26,575 nt of DNA, taken from NCBI GenBank assembly GCA_034411635.1, contig DAOUML010000300.1:1-26575 (forward strand), read 5' to 3'. Source of the stretch: UBA8950 sp034411635 (GTDB lineage Bacteria; Chloroflexota; Anaerolineae; Anaerolineales; Villigracilaceae). This document shows, one piece after another, positions 6,668 through 14,270 of the stretch. The notes beneath the pieces were generated by a model. That model searched no databases. It saw only the letters and a program-made list of their open reading frames with translations, and was not told the DNA's origin. A program made the translations under genes and the position numbers. Numbering within the stretch: the first letter of the stretch is position 1; every line of letters starts with the position of its first letter.

Positions 6668-9600
6668 TCAGGGGAGGTAGGGAATACACTCGTAGCGGGT
6701 ATCCAGTCCATAAGGTTCCAGATCGGCACACGAGAACTGGTAGTTCTTGATTTTGGCTTCGGCCAGGCTTATGAGTTCATCGTTGTTGAGGGTGAAGCCG
6801 CGCACCGTCCAGTCGTTGACGAGGGCGATGACGCGTTCATGGCGGATGGGGTCGATGGCGATATCGAGAATGGTGTCGTCGTTGGCGAAGGCCAGGGCAT
6901 ACAGGGTGTTGGTTTGTAGCCAGGTTTCTTTGCCGGCGGCGCTGCCATGTTCCCAAACTTTGATGATGCCATCGGCCCCGGCGCTCAGGATTTTGTTGCC
7001 ATCACGCGAGAAGGTGACGCTGTAAATGGTTGCCAGGTGGCCGCCGAAGTTGAAATCGAGCCAGCGGTCTTCGTCATCGAGGCCTTCGCTCAAATCCCAC
7101 AGGATGATGCGGGCGTCGTTGCCAACCGAGACCAGGCGTTTGCCATCGGGACTGAAGTCGAAATCGCGAACCGGGTCATCATGTCCATTCAGTATCATTT
7201 CGGTTTGTCCTTCAAAGACATCCACGACGAATATTCTATGATCGTCTCTGAAGCGCGCGGCCACCAGGTTGTTGGCCGGGTTGAAGCGTACCTGGTAAAT
7301 GGCGCGCCGAATATCGGGCCGGAATTCATGGATTAGTTCGCCGCTTTTCGCATCCCACAGGCTGATGAAGCCGTTGCCCTGCCCGGTGACGATGTAGAGG
7401 CCATCGGCACTGTAGGCGGCGGTGTAGACTTGTGTCTGGTGTTCCAGGGTTAGCACTGGCCGGGGGTTGGGCCAGTTCATTTCCCAGACCCTGGCGGTTT
7501 TATCCCAGGAAGCCGAGACGAAGCGGCTGCCATCGGGGTTGAAATCGACGGTGAAAATGCTGGCATCGTGACCCTGGAGGGGGGGGATGGCGGCTTTACC
7601 GGTTTGGGCATCGAGAATCAGGATGGCGCCTGGCAGGCTGTAGGCGGGGTAGTTGGTGGTTGTTTCTGAGGCGAGGGCCAATGGCACGGCCAGGTATTTT
7701 CCATCTGGGCTATAGACGATGGTTTCAGAGTAGCCGGGCAGGTTGGTGTTGGGCTTCTCTGGGTTGGGCGCTTCGAGGTCGTAGGTAAAGACTTCAAAGT
7801 TTCCGTTCCAGTTCAGGTTCCAAAAACGGATGGTGTTGTCTGCGCCGGCAGATGCGAGCAAATTGGGGTTTTGCGGGTGCAAAGCCAGGGCGTAAATCTG
7901 GTCGGTGTGTCCGCGTAGTTCGAGTTTTTGGCGTCCGTAGCGCCCGCCCCAGATGCGGATGGTGCGGTCGGCTCCGGCGGAGATGATTTCTCCTTCAACG
8001 GCATCGGCTTCGAGCCCGGGGCGCATGAGAACGTCATAGACCCAGTCGTCGTGTCCGCTGATGATCATGGTCGGTTGGGATGCGCCGGTTTGGGCGTCCC
8101 AGATCAGTATGCGGCTGTCGCTGGCGGTGGTGATCAGGCGCGTTCCATCGGCATTGAAGGTTGCGCCGGTGAGGCTGGCGGCGGCGGTGATGATGTAGGG
8201 GCGCACCTGAAATTTGTATAGCGATTGGGTGGTGGCGATGTCCCAGAGGATGGCCGAACCATCGAGGGAGGTGGTTGCAATCTGACTTCCATTTGGGCTA
8301 AAGACAACCGTTTCGATGGGGTCGGAGTGGCGCATGGGGAATTCTGCCGCCGGGCTGAGGTCGGTTCGCCAGGTTTTGAGGAGGGCGTCTTCTGCGCCGC
8401 TGGCGAGCAGGGTTCCATCGGGGCTAAGGGTCAGGCCCCAGATGGCCGCTTCGTGGGCCTGAATGCGGCTGATTTCTTGCCAGGAGGTTGTATCCCAAAG
8501 GATGATGTTGCCTGTGTTGGTTGAGACGAATAGTTTTTTGCCATCGGGACTGAATACCAGCGCGGTTGCGCCGGCGTCTTGCTCATTAAGGGTTAGTTCG
8601 TAGAGCGGGGTTTCCTGTTGCAGCGATGCGTCCCAGATTTTGATCATGCCATCCAGCCCGGCTGAAGCCAGCAGGCGGCCATCGGGGCTGAAGGTAAGCC
8701 CCCAAACTGCGTCGGTATGGCCGAGCAGAGTGCTTTGGAGGCGCGAGGCGGGCAGGGCGCGGTGCATGGCGTTGACGGCTTCGATCACCGGGGGGCTGGT
8801 GTTTTGCATGGCTTCCAGGGCCAGTAATATGCTCAGGCCGGGGTCTGATTTGAGGGTGCTGAGGGAGGCGGCAGCCAGTCCTTTGGTTTGGGCCAGGTTT
8901 TCAGAGCGCAGGGCGCGGGCATACATGATTCCGGCCCCAATCAGGGCCAGCAGGCTGATGACAAGCAGGATTTGCACAATGCGGTTGTTGCGTTTTTCTT
9001 TTCTATCTTGCTCGTCGGCTTTTTTGCAGGCGGCCAGGAATTGCCATTCGGTTTCGGTAACGCTATTATGGTTTTCCTGGGCCCATTGTTCGGCCTCGAA
9101 ATAATCATGCCCATAGAGCAGCAAGCCATCGGAGCGGCCTTGTTCGGCCCAAACATCGGCGGCGCGCTGGAAGAGGCTTAAGTGCATTTCAAACCAGCGG
9201 GCGTTGTCCTGGCGCACCGGGTCAATTAAGCGGTCGTGGGCCAGTTCGTACCAGGTAGAGCCGCCGCGTTTTTCAGCCCGCACCAGATAGGCTTTGCCCA
9301 GGGCTTCGATCACTTTGTTGGGCAGGCCGTCGCTTTCGCCTTGCGAACGCAGCACTTGCAGGCGCACGCCTTGTTTGCTAATCAGTTTGCGGTTAATCCA
9401 TTCGCGAATGGCGCGTTCGGTGCTTCCGGTTTGGGCGGCTACCGAAGCGACTTGCAAGGCGTAGTAATCGGCCAGGGCGGTGTTTACATCGCCAATGCGG
9501 TTCAGGTTTTCGAGCGTGATTTGTTTTTCGGTGGTTTCGAGTTCTTGCCACAGGCGGCGGCAGACCACCTGTAACTGCACGGGTTCAACATACAGCCCCG

Positions 9601-10405
9601 GTTCCCAGTTTGATGCGCCATCGGGCGTTTGTACTTGCATCATGCGCAAGTCATCCAGAAGGCGTTGGGCGGCCTGGGCTTCAAATTCGACGCCTTGCTG
9701 CTCTGCCGGTTTTTGAATGGCTTCCTGGGCCGATTCGTAGGGCAGCAGGCGCAGTCGATAGCGGGACGAGAAGCCGGTTGGCACCGGGCGAATGTATGAA
9801 TCGAGACGCGCCACGTAATCTTCACGCAAGGAGTACAGACACCATAAATTGGGACTGCGCAAGGCTTCGCCCAGTTGTTTGAAGAATTCTTGTTTACCGT
9901 CACGGTCTACCGGGGCAACGGTGATGATTTCTTCGCCCTGGTCGATAATTAAGACCAGAGAGCGTTTTTGTTTGGATTGTTCTGTTTGGGCGGCGCGCTC
10001 GCAGAATTTTGCCAGGTACTCTTTCAGGCGCAGGGAGGCCAGCGTTTCAATGGGGAAGCGTGTTTCAGCCGGCAAGGAATCTTCAATGGAGACCAGGATG
10101 CTGTAAATATAGCGATTGAACGAAGCGTCCAGATTGATTCCTGTCGGCGGCTCAAGGTTGATGCGTGCCACCGGCAGGACATCGAATCCGTTTTCTTCCA
10201 GTTTGGGGATGACCGAGGCATTGAGCAGCGAACTTTTGCCAGCGCCGGAGGGCGAATAGAGCATCATGATGCGCTCGGCAATCAGTAAATCGGCCAGTTC
10301 GGCGCTTTCTTGTTTGCGCCCATACAGGGTTTCGCCGCGTTTATAGGGGCGCGGGCCAACATACGGATTGGGGCGTGAGGCCAGAGTTTCAGCGTTTTGT
10401 GGCAT
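6668..10405 (-). CDS. nSTAND ATPase with transmembrane helix and about 14 WD40 repeats
   Basis: A 1245-residue signal-transducing NTPase. The N-terminus reads PYVGPRPYKRGETLYGRKQE (14-33), typical of bacterial nSTAND proteins. Walker A is SPSGAGKSS (51-59), Walker B is VLIIDQGEEI (151-160), and a sensor-like LREDYVARL follows (193-201). A winged-helix/helical region ends near WYELAHDRLI (385-394). A basic stretch (KEKRNNR) precedes one membrane helix (about 476-495, VQILLVISLLALIGAGIMY). A helical linker then leads to about 14 WD40 blades (561 to the end), enough for two seven-bladed propellers. The basic flank predicts a cytoplasmic ATPase and an extracytoplasmic WD40 part. The ATG has AGGAAG upstream and lies 3 bases after the CHAT-SIR2 stop codon. 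STAND proteins switch between closed and oligomeric states and often activate linked effectors; here those would be the neighbouring peptidases and SIR2 protein. The trigger is unknown. Confidence 0.9.
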   Translation of the reverse strand: MPQNAETLASRPNPYVGPRPYKRGETLYGRKQESAELADLLIAERIMMLYSPSGAGKSSLLNASVIPKLEENGFDVLPVARINLEPPTGINLDASFNRYIYSILVSIEDSLPAETRFPIETLASLRLKEYLAKFCERAAQTEQSKQKRSLVLIIDQGEEIITVAPVDRDGKQEFFKQLGEALRSPNLWCLYSLREDYVARLDSYIRPVPTGFSSRYRLRLLPYESAQEAIQKPAEQQGVEFEAQAAQRLLDDLRMMQVQTPDGASNWEPGLYVEPVQLQVVCRRLWQELETTEKQITLENLNRIGDVNTALADYYALQVASVAAQTGSTERAIREWINRKLISKQGVRLQVLRSQGESDGLPNKVIEALGKAYLVRAEKRGGSTWYELAHDRLIDPVRQDNARWFEMHLSLFQRAADVWAEQGRSDGLLLYGHDYFEAEQWAQENHNSVTETEWQFLAACKKADEQDRKEKRNNRIVQILLVISLLALIGAGIMYARALRSENLAQTKGLAAASLSTLKSDPGLSILLALEAMQNTSPPVIEAVNAMHRALPASRLQSTLLGHTDAVWGLTFSPDGRLLASAGLDGMIKIWDASLQQETPLYELTLNEQDAGATALVFSPDGKKLFVSTNTGNIILWDTTSWQEISRIQAHEAAIWGLTLSPDGTLLASGAEDALLKTWRTDLSPAAEFPMRHSDPIETVVFSPNGSQIATTSLDGSAILWDIATTQSLYKFQVRPYIITAAASLTGATFNADGTRLITTASDSRILIWDAQTGASQPTMIISGHDDWVYDVLMRPGLEADAVEGEIISAGADRTIRIWGGRYGRQKLELRGHTDQIYALALHPQNPNLLASAGADNTIRFWNLNWNGNFEVFTYDLEAPNPEKPNTNLPGYSETIVYSPDGKYLAVPLALASETTTNYPAYSLPGAILILDAQTGKAAIPPLQGHDASIFTVDFNPDGSRFVSASWDKTARVWEMNWPNPRPVLTLEHQTQVYTAAYSADGLYIVTGQGNGFISLWDAKSGELIHEFRPDIRRAIYQVRFNPANNLVAARFRDDHRIFVVDVFEGQTEMILNGHDDPVRDFDFSPDGKRLVSVGNDARIILWDLSEGLDDEDRWLDFNFGGHLATIYSVTFSRDGNKILSAGADGIIKVWEHGSAAGKETWLQTNTLYALAFANDDTILDIAIDPIRHERVIALVNDWTVRGFTLNNDELISLAEAKIKNYQFSCADLEPYGLDTRYECIPYLP

Positions 10406-10408
10406 GGT

Positions 10409-12478
10409 CTATTCTTCCTGCGCAGTTTTCCACTTGCGGGCTAATTGTTCAATAAAATCTTCTGATTTTCCCCAATAAATGCTGATTTCAGAATCGCCAA
10501 AATATTTTTCGATAAATTTACGCGCCCGGCGGGTGTCAATGTTGCGGGTATCATCCAGCTCAACCTGCACGCCGACATGGGCGTAACGTCCGCGCCGCGC
10601 GCCGCCTTGCTGGGTCATGACGGTGCGGAAGAGGGCGCGGAAGGTCCAGTCGTTGAGTTGGAATCCGAGCAGGAGCAGGTTTGAATCGGTTAAGGCGCGG
10701 GCGATGAGGGGCGGGATGATGGCCGGGGTGCGGCGGCGGGCGGTGGTGAAGCCAATCAGGAATTCGTAGTAATCGTCCTCGGTCAGCACCATTGATTCGG
10801 GTTCTTTCAGGTGTCCGAACAGGTGATAGACAAGCGGGCGTTCAACCGTTGGGCGGTAATCTGGCTCGTTGTCGTAGACCGATTCGGTGTAAAACCGCTC
10901 GCTCCACGGGCAAATGACCACTTCGGGTTTGCGTCCGGCTTCTTCGAGTGCATCGGCCAGCATATTGTTGTAGTTGGTGGTGATGTAAAACGGCAGCGGC
11001 AGGCTGGCAAGGACTTTGTGCTGTTCGTATTCTTGTCTGGCGCGGAATGTTGGCCCGCAGGCGCGGAATAAATCTTCCAGTTTGGCGTTGGGTTTCTGCA
11101 AATTTTCGGGCAGGTGTTCGCCAAATCGTTTTTGCAGCACTGTTCGCACAGCGCTGTTGATGGAAATGAAGAGGGTATCGAGGCTTTGGTTGGAGGCTAC
11201 AAACTGGGTTACATGCGGCAGGGCATCTTGATGAAACGAAGCCAGCGGAAAGTTAAATTTTGTTGCCAGTTCAATCGATAAATCTTGCCAGGAGCCTACC
11301 ATCGGCTCATACAGGCCAGGCCCCAGAATTGGGGTGCATTTTTCGTTTTGGATGGCGGCGATGATGGCCGGCCACTTGTCGAATTCGCCTTCTTCGCCCA
11401 GGCCCGGCACATACCAGACCTTGCCGCTGCGCAAGCGCATAAAGAGGACCGGCATCCAAAAATCGTGCGCATCGCGGATATTGCCGCGCGCAACCGCCAG
11501 GGCGCGGTCAATTTGTCCATCGCGCTGTAATTCGCTGAACAGAATTGGCATGAACTTTTTAACGCTCGCCATGCTGATATTGCCCTGCATGGCAATGACC
11601 GCCGGAATGCCAGCCCGCGAAAGGCGCGGGCCAATGGCCTGCATCGAGTTACCCGCGCCTTTGCCCGCGCTCTGGCAGGATGCCAAAATTGCCAAACGCG
11701 GCTGGTGCTGTAATTCGTTGACGCGCTCGGCCAGTTGGGCAGCCAGCACGCGCTCAACTTTTCCCTCGTCATTTTCGAGCCAGAGCATGGGTTCGCCGGA
11801 ACCGGTTAGCGTGCCATGCGCCACCAGATAGAAGACATCATAGCCATTGCGCAGGGTTTCGACAATGCTTTGCAGGCTGGCGCGTTCGTTTGCTTTGGAG
11901 GGCAGAATGGTAATCGGAACATCGCCCAGCGCGGCGCGGGCGCGTTCCACTTCGGCGTCGCGGTCAATTGGGGCGAGTTTGTAGGCTTCCAATCCCTCGG
12001 GCGCGGCGACTACCACCAGGGCTTTCAAATCTCCCTGGGGGCGTAGTTTGACGGGCCGCAGGTCGGTGGCGCTCAGGTAACGCGAGAAAAGCACCTTTTC
12101 ACCGGTAAAAAGCGGCGATCCATCTTGCGGGTCGCGCAGGGCTTCCCAGTATAGTTCGTTGAGCGGCGTTGCGCTGGCGCTGATGAGCAACCGCAAGCGC
12201 AACGGGCTGCCAGTTGCCTGGGCGCTGGCGCGCGCTTTGGCCCACAAATCGATCATGCCGGGGTCTTTGAAAAAGGCCTCGGCCAGTTGTTTGCCGTATT
12301 CATCGGGAGTTAGAATCAGGTCAGCCAGTTCGAGCGGGTCTGCCTGAAAAAGGATGGGGGTTTCGTACCCAAAAAACGAATCGGTGTCGCTATCGGGCAG
12401 GGTCAGACGGCCTGTGATGGTGTAGGTCGTCTCATCGCGCAGGGCTAAGTTAATTTCCAGGTCTGCAAAGTTACTCAA
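10409..12478 (-). CDS. CHAT-SIR2 fusion protein (caspase-like peptidase plus NAD-binding SIR2-like domain)
   Basis: A 689-residue protein when started at TTG 12478. Residues about 1-80 are a short N-terminal module (ADLEINLALRDETTYTITGRL). A CHAT domain follows (about 90-355), with catalytic H221 in FYLVAHGTL and C268 in LAILASCQSAGKG. A SIR2-like domain fills the rest: GPGL at 386-389, FYITTNYNNML (497-507, N502), VYHLFGH (550-556) and LLLLGFQLNDW (601-611). CHAT is a clan CD peptidase fold; SIR2-like domains in bacterial immune effectors hydrolyse NAD. The usual TTNYD reads TTNYN here. TTG is preferred because GGAGG is exactly 8 bases upstream, whereas the in-frame ATG at 12532 lies in a hairpin loop without a ribosome site. 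No signal peptide. The gene is followed 3 bases later by the nSTAND gene. Role as a paired effector is inference. Confidence 0.85.
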   Translation of the reverse strand: MSNFADLEINLALRDETTYTITGRLTLPDSDTDSFFGYETPILFQADPLELADLILTPDEYGKQLAEAFFKDPGMIDLWAKARASAQATGSPLRLRLLISASATPLNELYWEALRDPQDGSPLFTGEKVLFSRYLSATDLRPVKLRPQGDLKALVVVAAPEGLEAYKLAPIDRDAEVERARAALGDVPITILPSKANERASLQSIVETLRNGYDVFYLVAHGTLTGSGEPMLWLENDEGKVERVLAAQLAERVNELQHQPRLAILASCQSAGKGAGNSMQAIGPRLSRAGIPAVIAMQGNISMASVKKFMPILFSELQRDGQIDRALAVARGNIRDAHDFWMPVLFMRLRSGKVWYVPGLGEEGEFDKWPAIIAAIQNEKCTPILGPGLYEPMVGSWQDLSIELATKFNFPLASFHQDALPHVTQFVASNQSLDTLFISINSAVRTVLQKRFGEHLPENLQKPNAKLEDLFRACGPTFRARQEYEQHKVLASLPLPFYITTNYNNMLADALEEAGRKPEVVICPWSERFYTESVYDNEPDYRPTVERPLVYHLFGHLKEPESMVLTEDDYYEFLIGFTTARRRTPAIIPPLIARALTDSNLLLLGFQLNDWTFRALFRTVMTQQGGARRGRYAHVGVQVELDDTRNIDTRRARKFIEKYFGDSEISIYWGKSEDFIEQLARKWKTAQEE

Positions 12479-12486
12479 GAGAAATG

Positions 12487-12491
12487 CCTCC
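12487..12491 (-). promoter_or_regulatory. Shine-Dalgarno GGAGG deciding a TTG start for CHAT-SIR2
   Basis: On the minus strand GGAGG (12491-12487) is followed by an 8-base spacer and TTG AGT AAC TTT GCA (from 12478). The spacing is ideal. The open frame continues 18 codons upstream to an ATG at 12532, but that extension is low in family-like sequence and runs through a hairpin. Confidence 0.6.
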
Positions 12492-12517
12492 AGCGCGCCA
12501 GCAGGGTATTGCAATCC

Positions 12518-12544
12518 CCCGCCAGCGCGCATAAAACTGGCGGG
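12518..12544 (-). other. Intercistronic hairpin between C39-peptidase and CHAT-SIR2 genes
   Basis: CCCGCCAG (12518-12525) pairs with CTGGCGGG (12537-12544) around an 11-base loop. It lies in the 84-bp gap between the first and second gene of the operon, the largest gap in the operon. There is no T tract, so it is not an obvious terminator. An mRNA processing or stability role is possible, or it may be a remnant repeat. Confidence 0.5.
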
Positions 12545-12562
12545 AGATTATCTGAATAGTCG

Positions 12563-14005
12563 CTAGCAATCTTCGGGTGAAACTTGTGGAATGGGGTCTT
12601 CGGGTCGTTCCTGCACGCACCAGGCGGCCACATAGCCCTCGTTTTCGTTGACATCGCGCACCCAGATCCACTCGCCCAACTGACCGATTTTTCGGGCGGC
12701 GCTATCGGGCGGCTCGATGGCAATCAGTTCGCTGTCTTTGGGCAGGCGACGGATGAGCGTATCCTGGGCAATATAGGGGAACTGGCGCAGGGCGACTTTT
12801 TCTTCGGTGGTGCGCAAAAGCACCGGCAAGATTTCGCCTACCGAGAAACTGGGCGCGGCAGTCTGACGCTCGGCTTGTGGGCCAAAGCCTTCCGACCCCA
12901 GGCTGACGATATCGACGTACCAGGCCGCCACCGACCCTTGCGTATTCTGCACATCGGCCACCTTGAGCCATTCGTGCATGACGCCCACTTTGCGTTTTAC
13001 TTCGGAAGCCGGTTCAAGCACTTTCAGTTCCGCGCTGATGGGCAACATTTTGAGAATGCTGGTAGGCGAGTTATCGGGGCGCGAGCGCAATTTAAGCGCA
13101 TCGACGGTTGTTTTTACCACCGGGGCGTCTTTGGGAACCGGGATGACCGCCGGCGGCGTGCCAGGCTCAGGCGCGGCGTCGTTTTTGGCTTTGGCAACCA
13201 GCCACGCGGCGGTATAGCCTTCGGTGCCGTCGGGCAGTTTGACAGCCAGCCATTGGTTTTGTTGACCGATTTTGGCGTTCGCGGCGGCATCGGCTTCCAG
13301 CACTTTCATTTCGGTATTAATTTTTACCCGTTTGAGCAGGGTGTGTTCGGCCACCAGGGTTTGCGAACGAATAGCCAGTTCATCTGCCGTTGCAAAGACC
13401 GGGAAGGAGGCCGAAATGCCTTTATCAAGTTTGGGCGGAACTGGCGGGGCGGGTGGTTGGCCGGGGCCATCAAAGTACATGACGCCGGTGATGATTTTGG
13501 AAAGGTCTTTGCTGCCGGCCAGTTGGGCGTATTTGGAGTTTTTGAGCGTAATCTGTCCCTTTGAAACCGGGAAGGGGTAGGGGTCATACACCAGGTAGTC
13601 GTCATCTTGTTTGCCGTAAACGACCATGAAGTGAGTTTGCACCCCGGTCTGTGGCGACCAGTCGGCAACGATAATCACCGGTTTGCCGCGCCCCAGCCAG
13701 GCGTCAATTTCTGCCAGCGGCGCGGGCGATTTTTCGCAATTGATATAGGTGACATAGCGCATGCCCGGCAAGGCGGCTGGCACAGCCCCCGGAATCATGA
13801 AGGCTGTTCCGGCTGAAAAACCGACCACTTTTTTCATCTTTTCGTTCAATTCTTCGGGGGGCGCATCAATGCCATAGGCTGATGCCAGCATCGAGACGCT
13901 GGTGAGCAGACAGCCAAACTCGCCAATGGTCGATTTGTTGCTGAACCCAAGCGGTTTTGATTTCCAGGCCGGGTCGGTTTGTGAGTATTGTTTGATCTCT
14001 GCCAT
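12563..14005 (-). CDS. C39-like cysteine peptidase with three SH3-like domains, no signal peptide
   Basis: A 480-residue protein, first gene of the operon. Residues about 5-175 form a papain-fold Peptidase_C39_2-type domain: C32 in FGCLLTSVSMLASAYG, H125 in VQTHFMVVYG and D141 in LVYDPYPF make the expected Cys-His-Asp set. After a proline-rich linker (GPGQPPAPPVPPK, about 180-192) come three bacterial SH3-like modules (about 205-280, 295-375, 393-470), each starting with an (A)LRxRxx-type strand and ending in an AAW motif (YTAAWLV, SVAAWYV, YVAAWCV). C39_2/SH3 proteins are usually secreted wall enzymes. Here the protein starts MAEIKQYSQTDPAW, directly in the catalytic domain, so it is likely cytoplasmic unless exported some other way. 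The ATG has GAGGAG just upstream. Substrate unknown. Confidence 0.8.
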   Translation of the reverse strand: MAEIKQYSQTDPAWKSKPLGFSNKSTIGEFGCLLTSVSMLASAYGIDAPPEELNEKMKKVVGFSAGTAFMIPGAVPAALPGMRYVTYINCEKSPAPLAEIDAWLGRGKPVIIVADWSPQTGVQTHFMVVYGKQDDDYLVYDPYPFPVSKGQITLKNSKYAQLAGSKDLSKIITGVMYFDGPGQPPAPPVPPKLDKGISASFPVFATADELAIRSQTLVAEHTLLKRVKINTEMKVLEADAAANAKIGQQNQWLAVKLPDGTEGYTAAWLVAKAKNDAAPEPGTPPAVIPVPKDAPVVKTTVDALKLRSRPDNSPTSILKMLPISAELKVLEPASEVKRKVGVMHEWLKVADVQNTQGSVAAWYVDIVSLGSEGFGPQAERQTAAPSFSVGEILPVLLRTTEEKVALRQFPYIAQDTLIRRLPKDSELIAIEPPDSAARKIGQLGEWIWVRDVNENEGYVAAWCVQERPEDPIPQVSPEDC

Positions 14006-14061
14006 AATCTCCTCTTTGCTGTTCTGAGTGAATAAGGTTGAACAAAACTTGCCCCGGTCTG

Positions 14062-14089
14062 ATTATACAATAATGATTGCAGAATCATT
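14062..14089 (-). promoter_or_regulatory. Promoter -10 box and overlapping palindrome for the six-gene operon
   Basis: On the minus strand a perfect TATAAT (14067-14062) lies about 57 bases ahead of the C39-peptidase ATG. Immediately upstream, within the -10/-35 spacer, is the palindrome AATGATT-CTGC-AATCATT (14089-14072). There is no good -35 hexamer at the usual distance. A repressor or activator site overlapping the promoter is a reasonable reading; no regulator gene is next to it. Confidence 0.5.
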
Positions 14090-14196
14090 ACATTAATCTC
14101 CCTGCAATTCCAATAATGAACAAAGTTCATATCTGGCAGAATGACGATTAAAAACGAACTTTAAACTCCAACGATAATTCAGATAGATTTTATCGC

Positions 14197-14237
14197 AAAA
14201 AGCGCAGCAGAGACAAATCAGTCTCTGCTGCGCTTTT
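14197..14237 (-). terminator. Terminator after the DeaD-like helicase gene
   Basis: A perfect 17-bp inverted repeat (14198-14214 with 14221-14237, loop AAATCA) carries A5 on the left and T4 on the right. It lies 33 bases past the helicase stop and upstream of the six-gene operon promoter, so it insulates the operon from helicase transcription. Confidence 0.85.
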
Positions 14238-14270
14238 ACCCTAAAATACGAGGCTTGCCACGAGAAAATC

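Noticed and set aside
10409..12478. Reading the CHAT-SIR2 gene as a known sirtuin deacetylase
   Set aside because: The domain is the divergent SIR2-like type fused to a peptidase, without the zinc-binding Cys4 module of sirtuin deacetylases.
12479..12532. ATG at 12532 as the start of the CHAT-SIR2 gene
   Set aside because: It has no Shine-Dalgarno sequence, lies in a hairpin loop and adds 18 residues without family character; TTG at 12478 has an ideal ribosome site.
12584..13564. Long open frame on the plus strand opposite the C39-like peptidase gene
   Set aside because: It is antisense to a gene with clear catalytic motifs and a ribosome site. Its product is a low-complexity Gly/Arg/Phe-rich sequence typical of a shadow frame in GC-rich DNA.
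3689..14005. Prophage or transposon carrying the six-gene operon
   Set aside because: No integrase, transposase, terminal repeats, tRNA attachment site or phage structural gene is seen at its edges; only terminators flank it.
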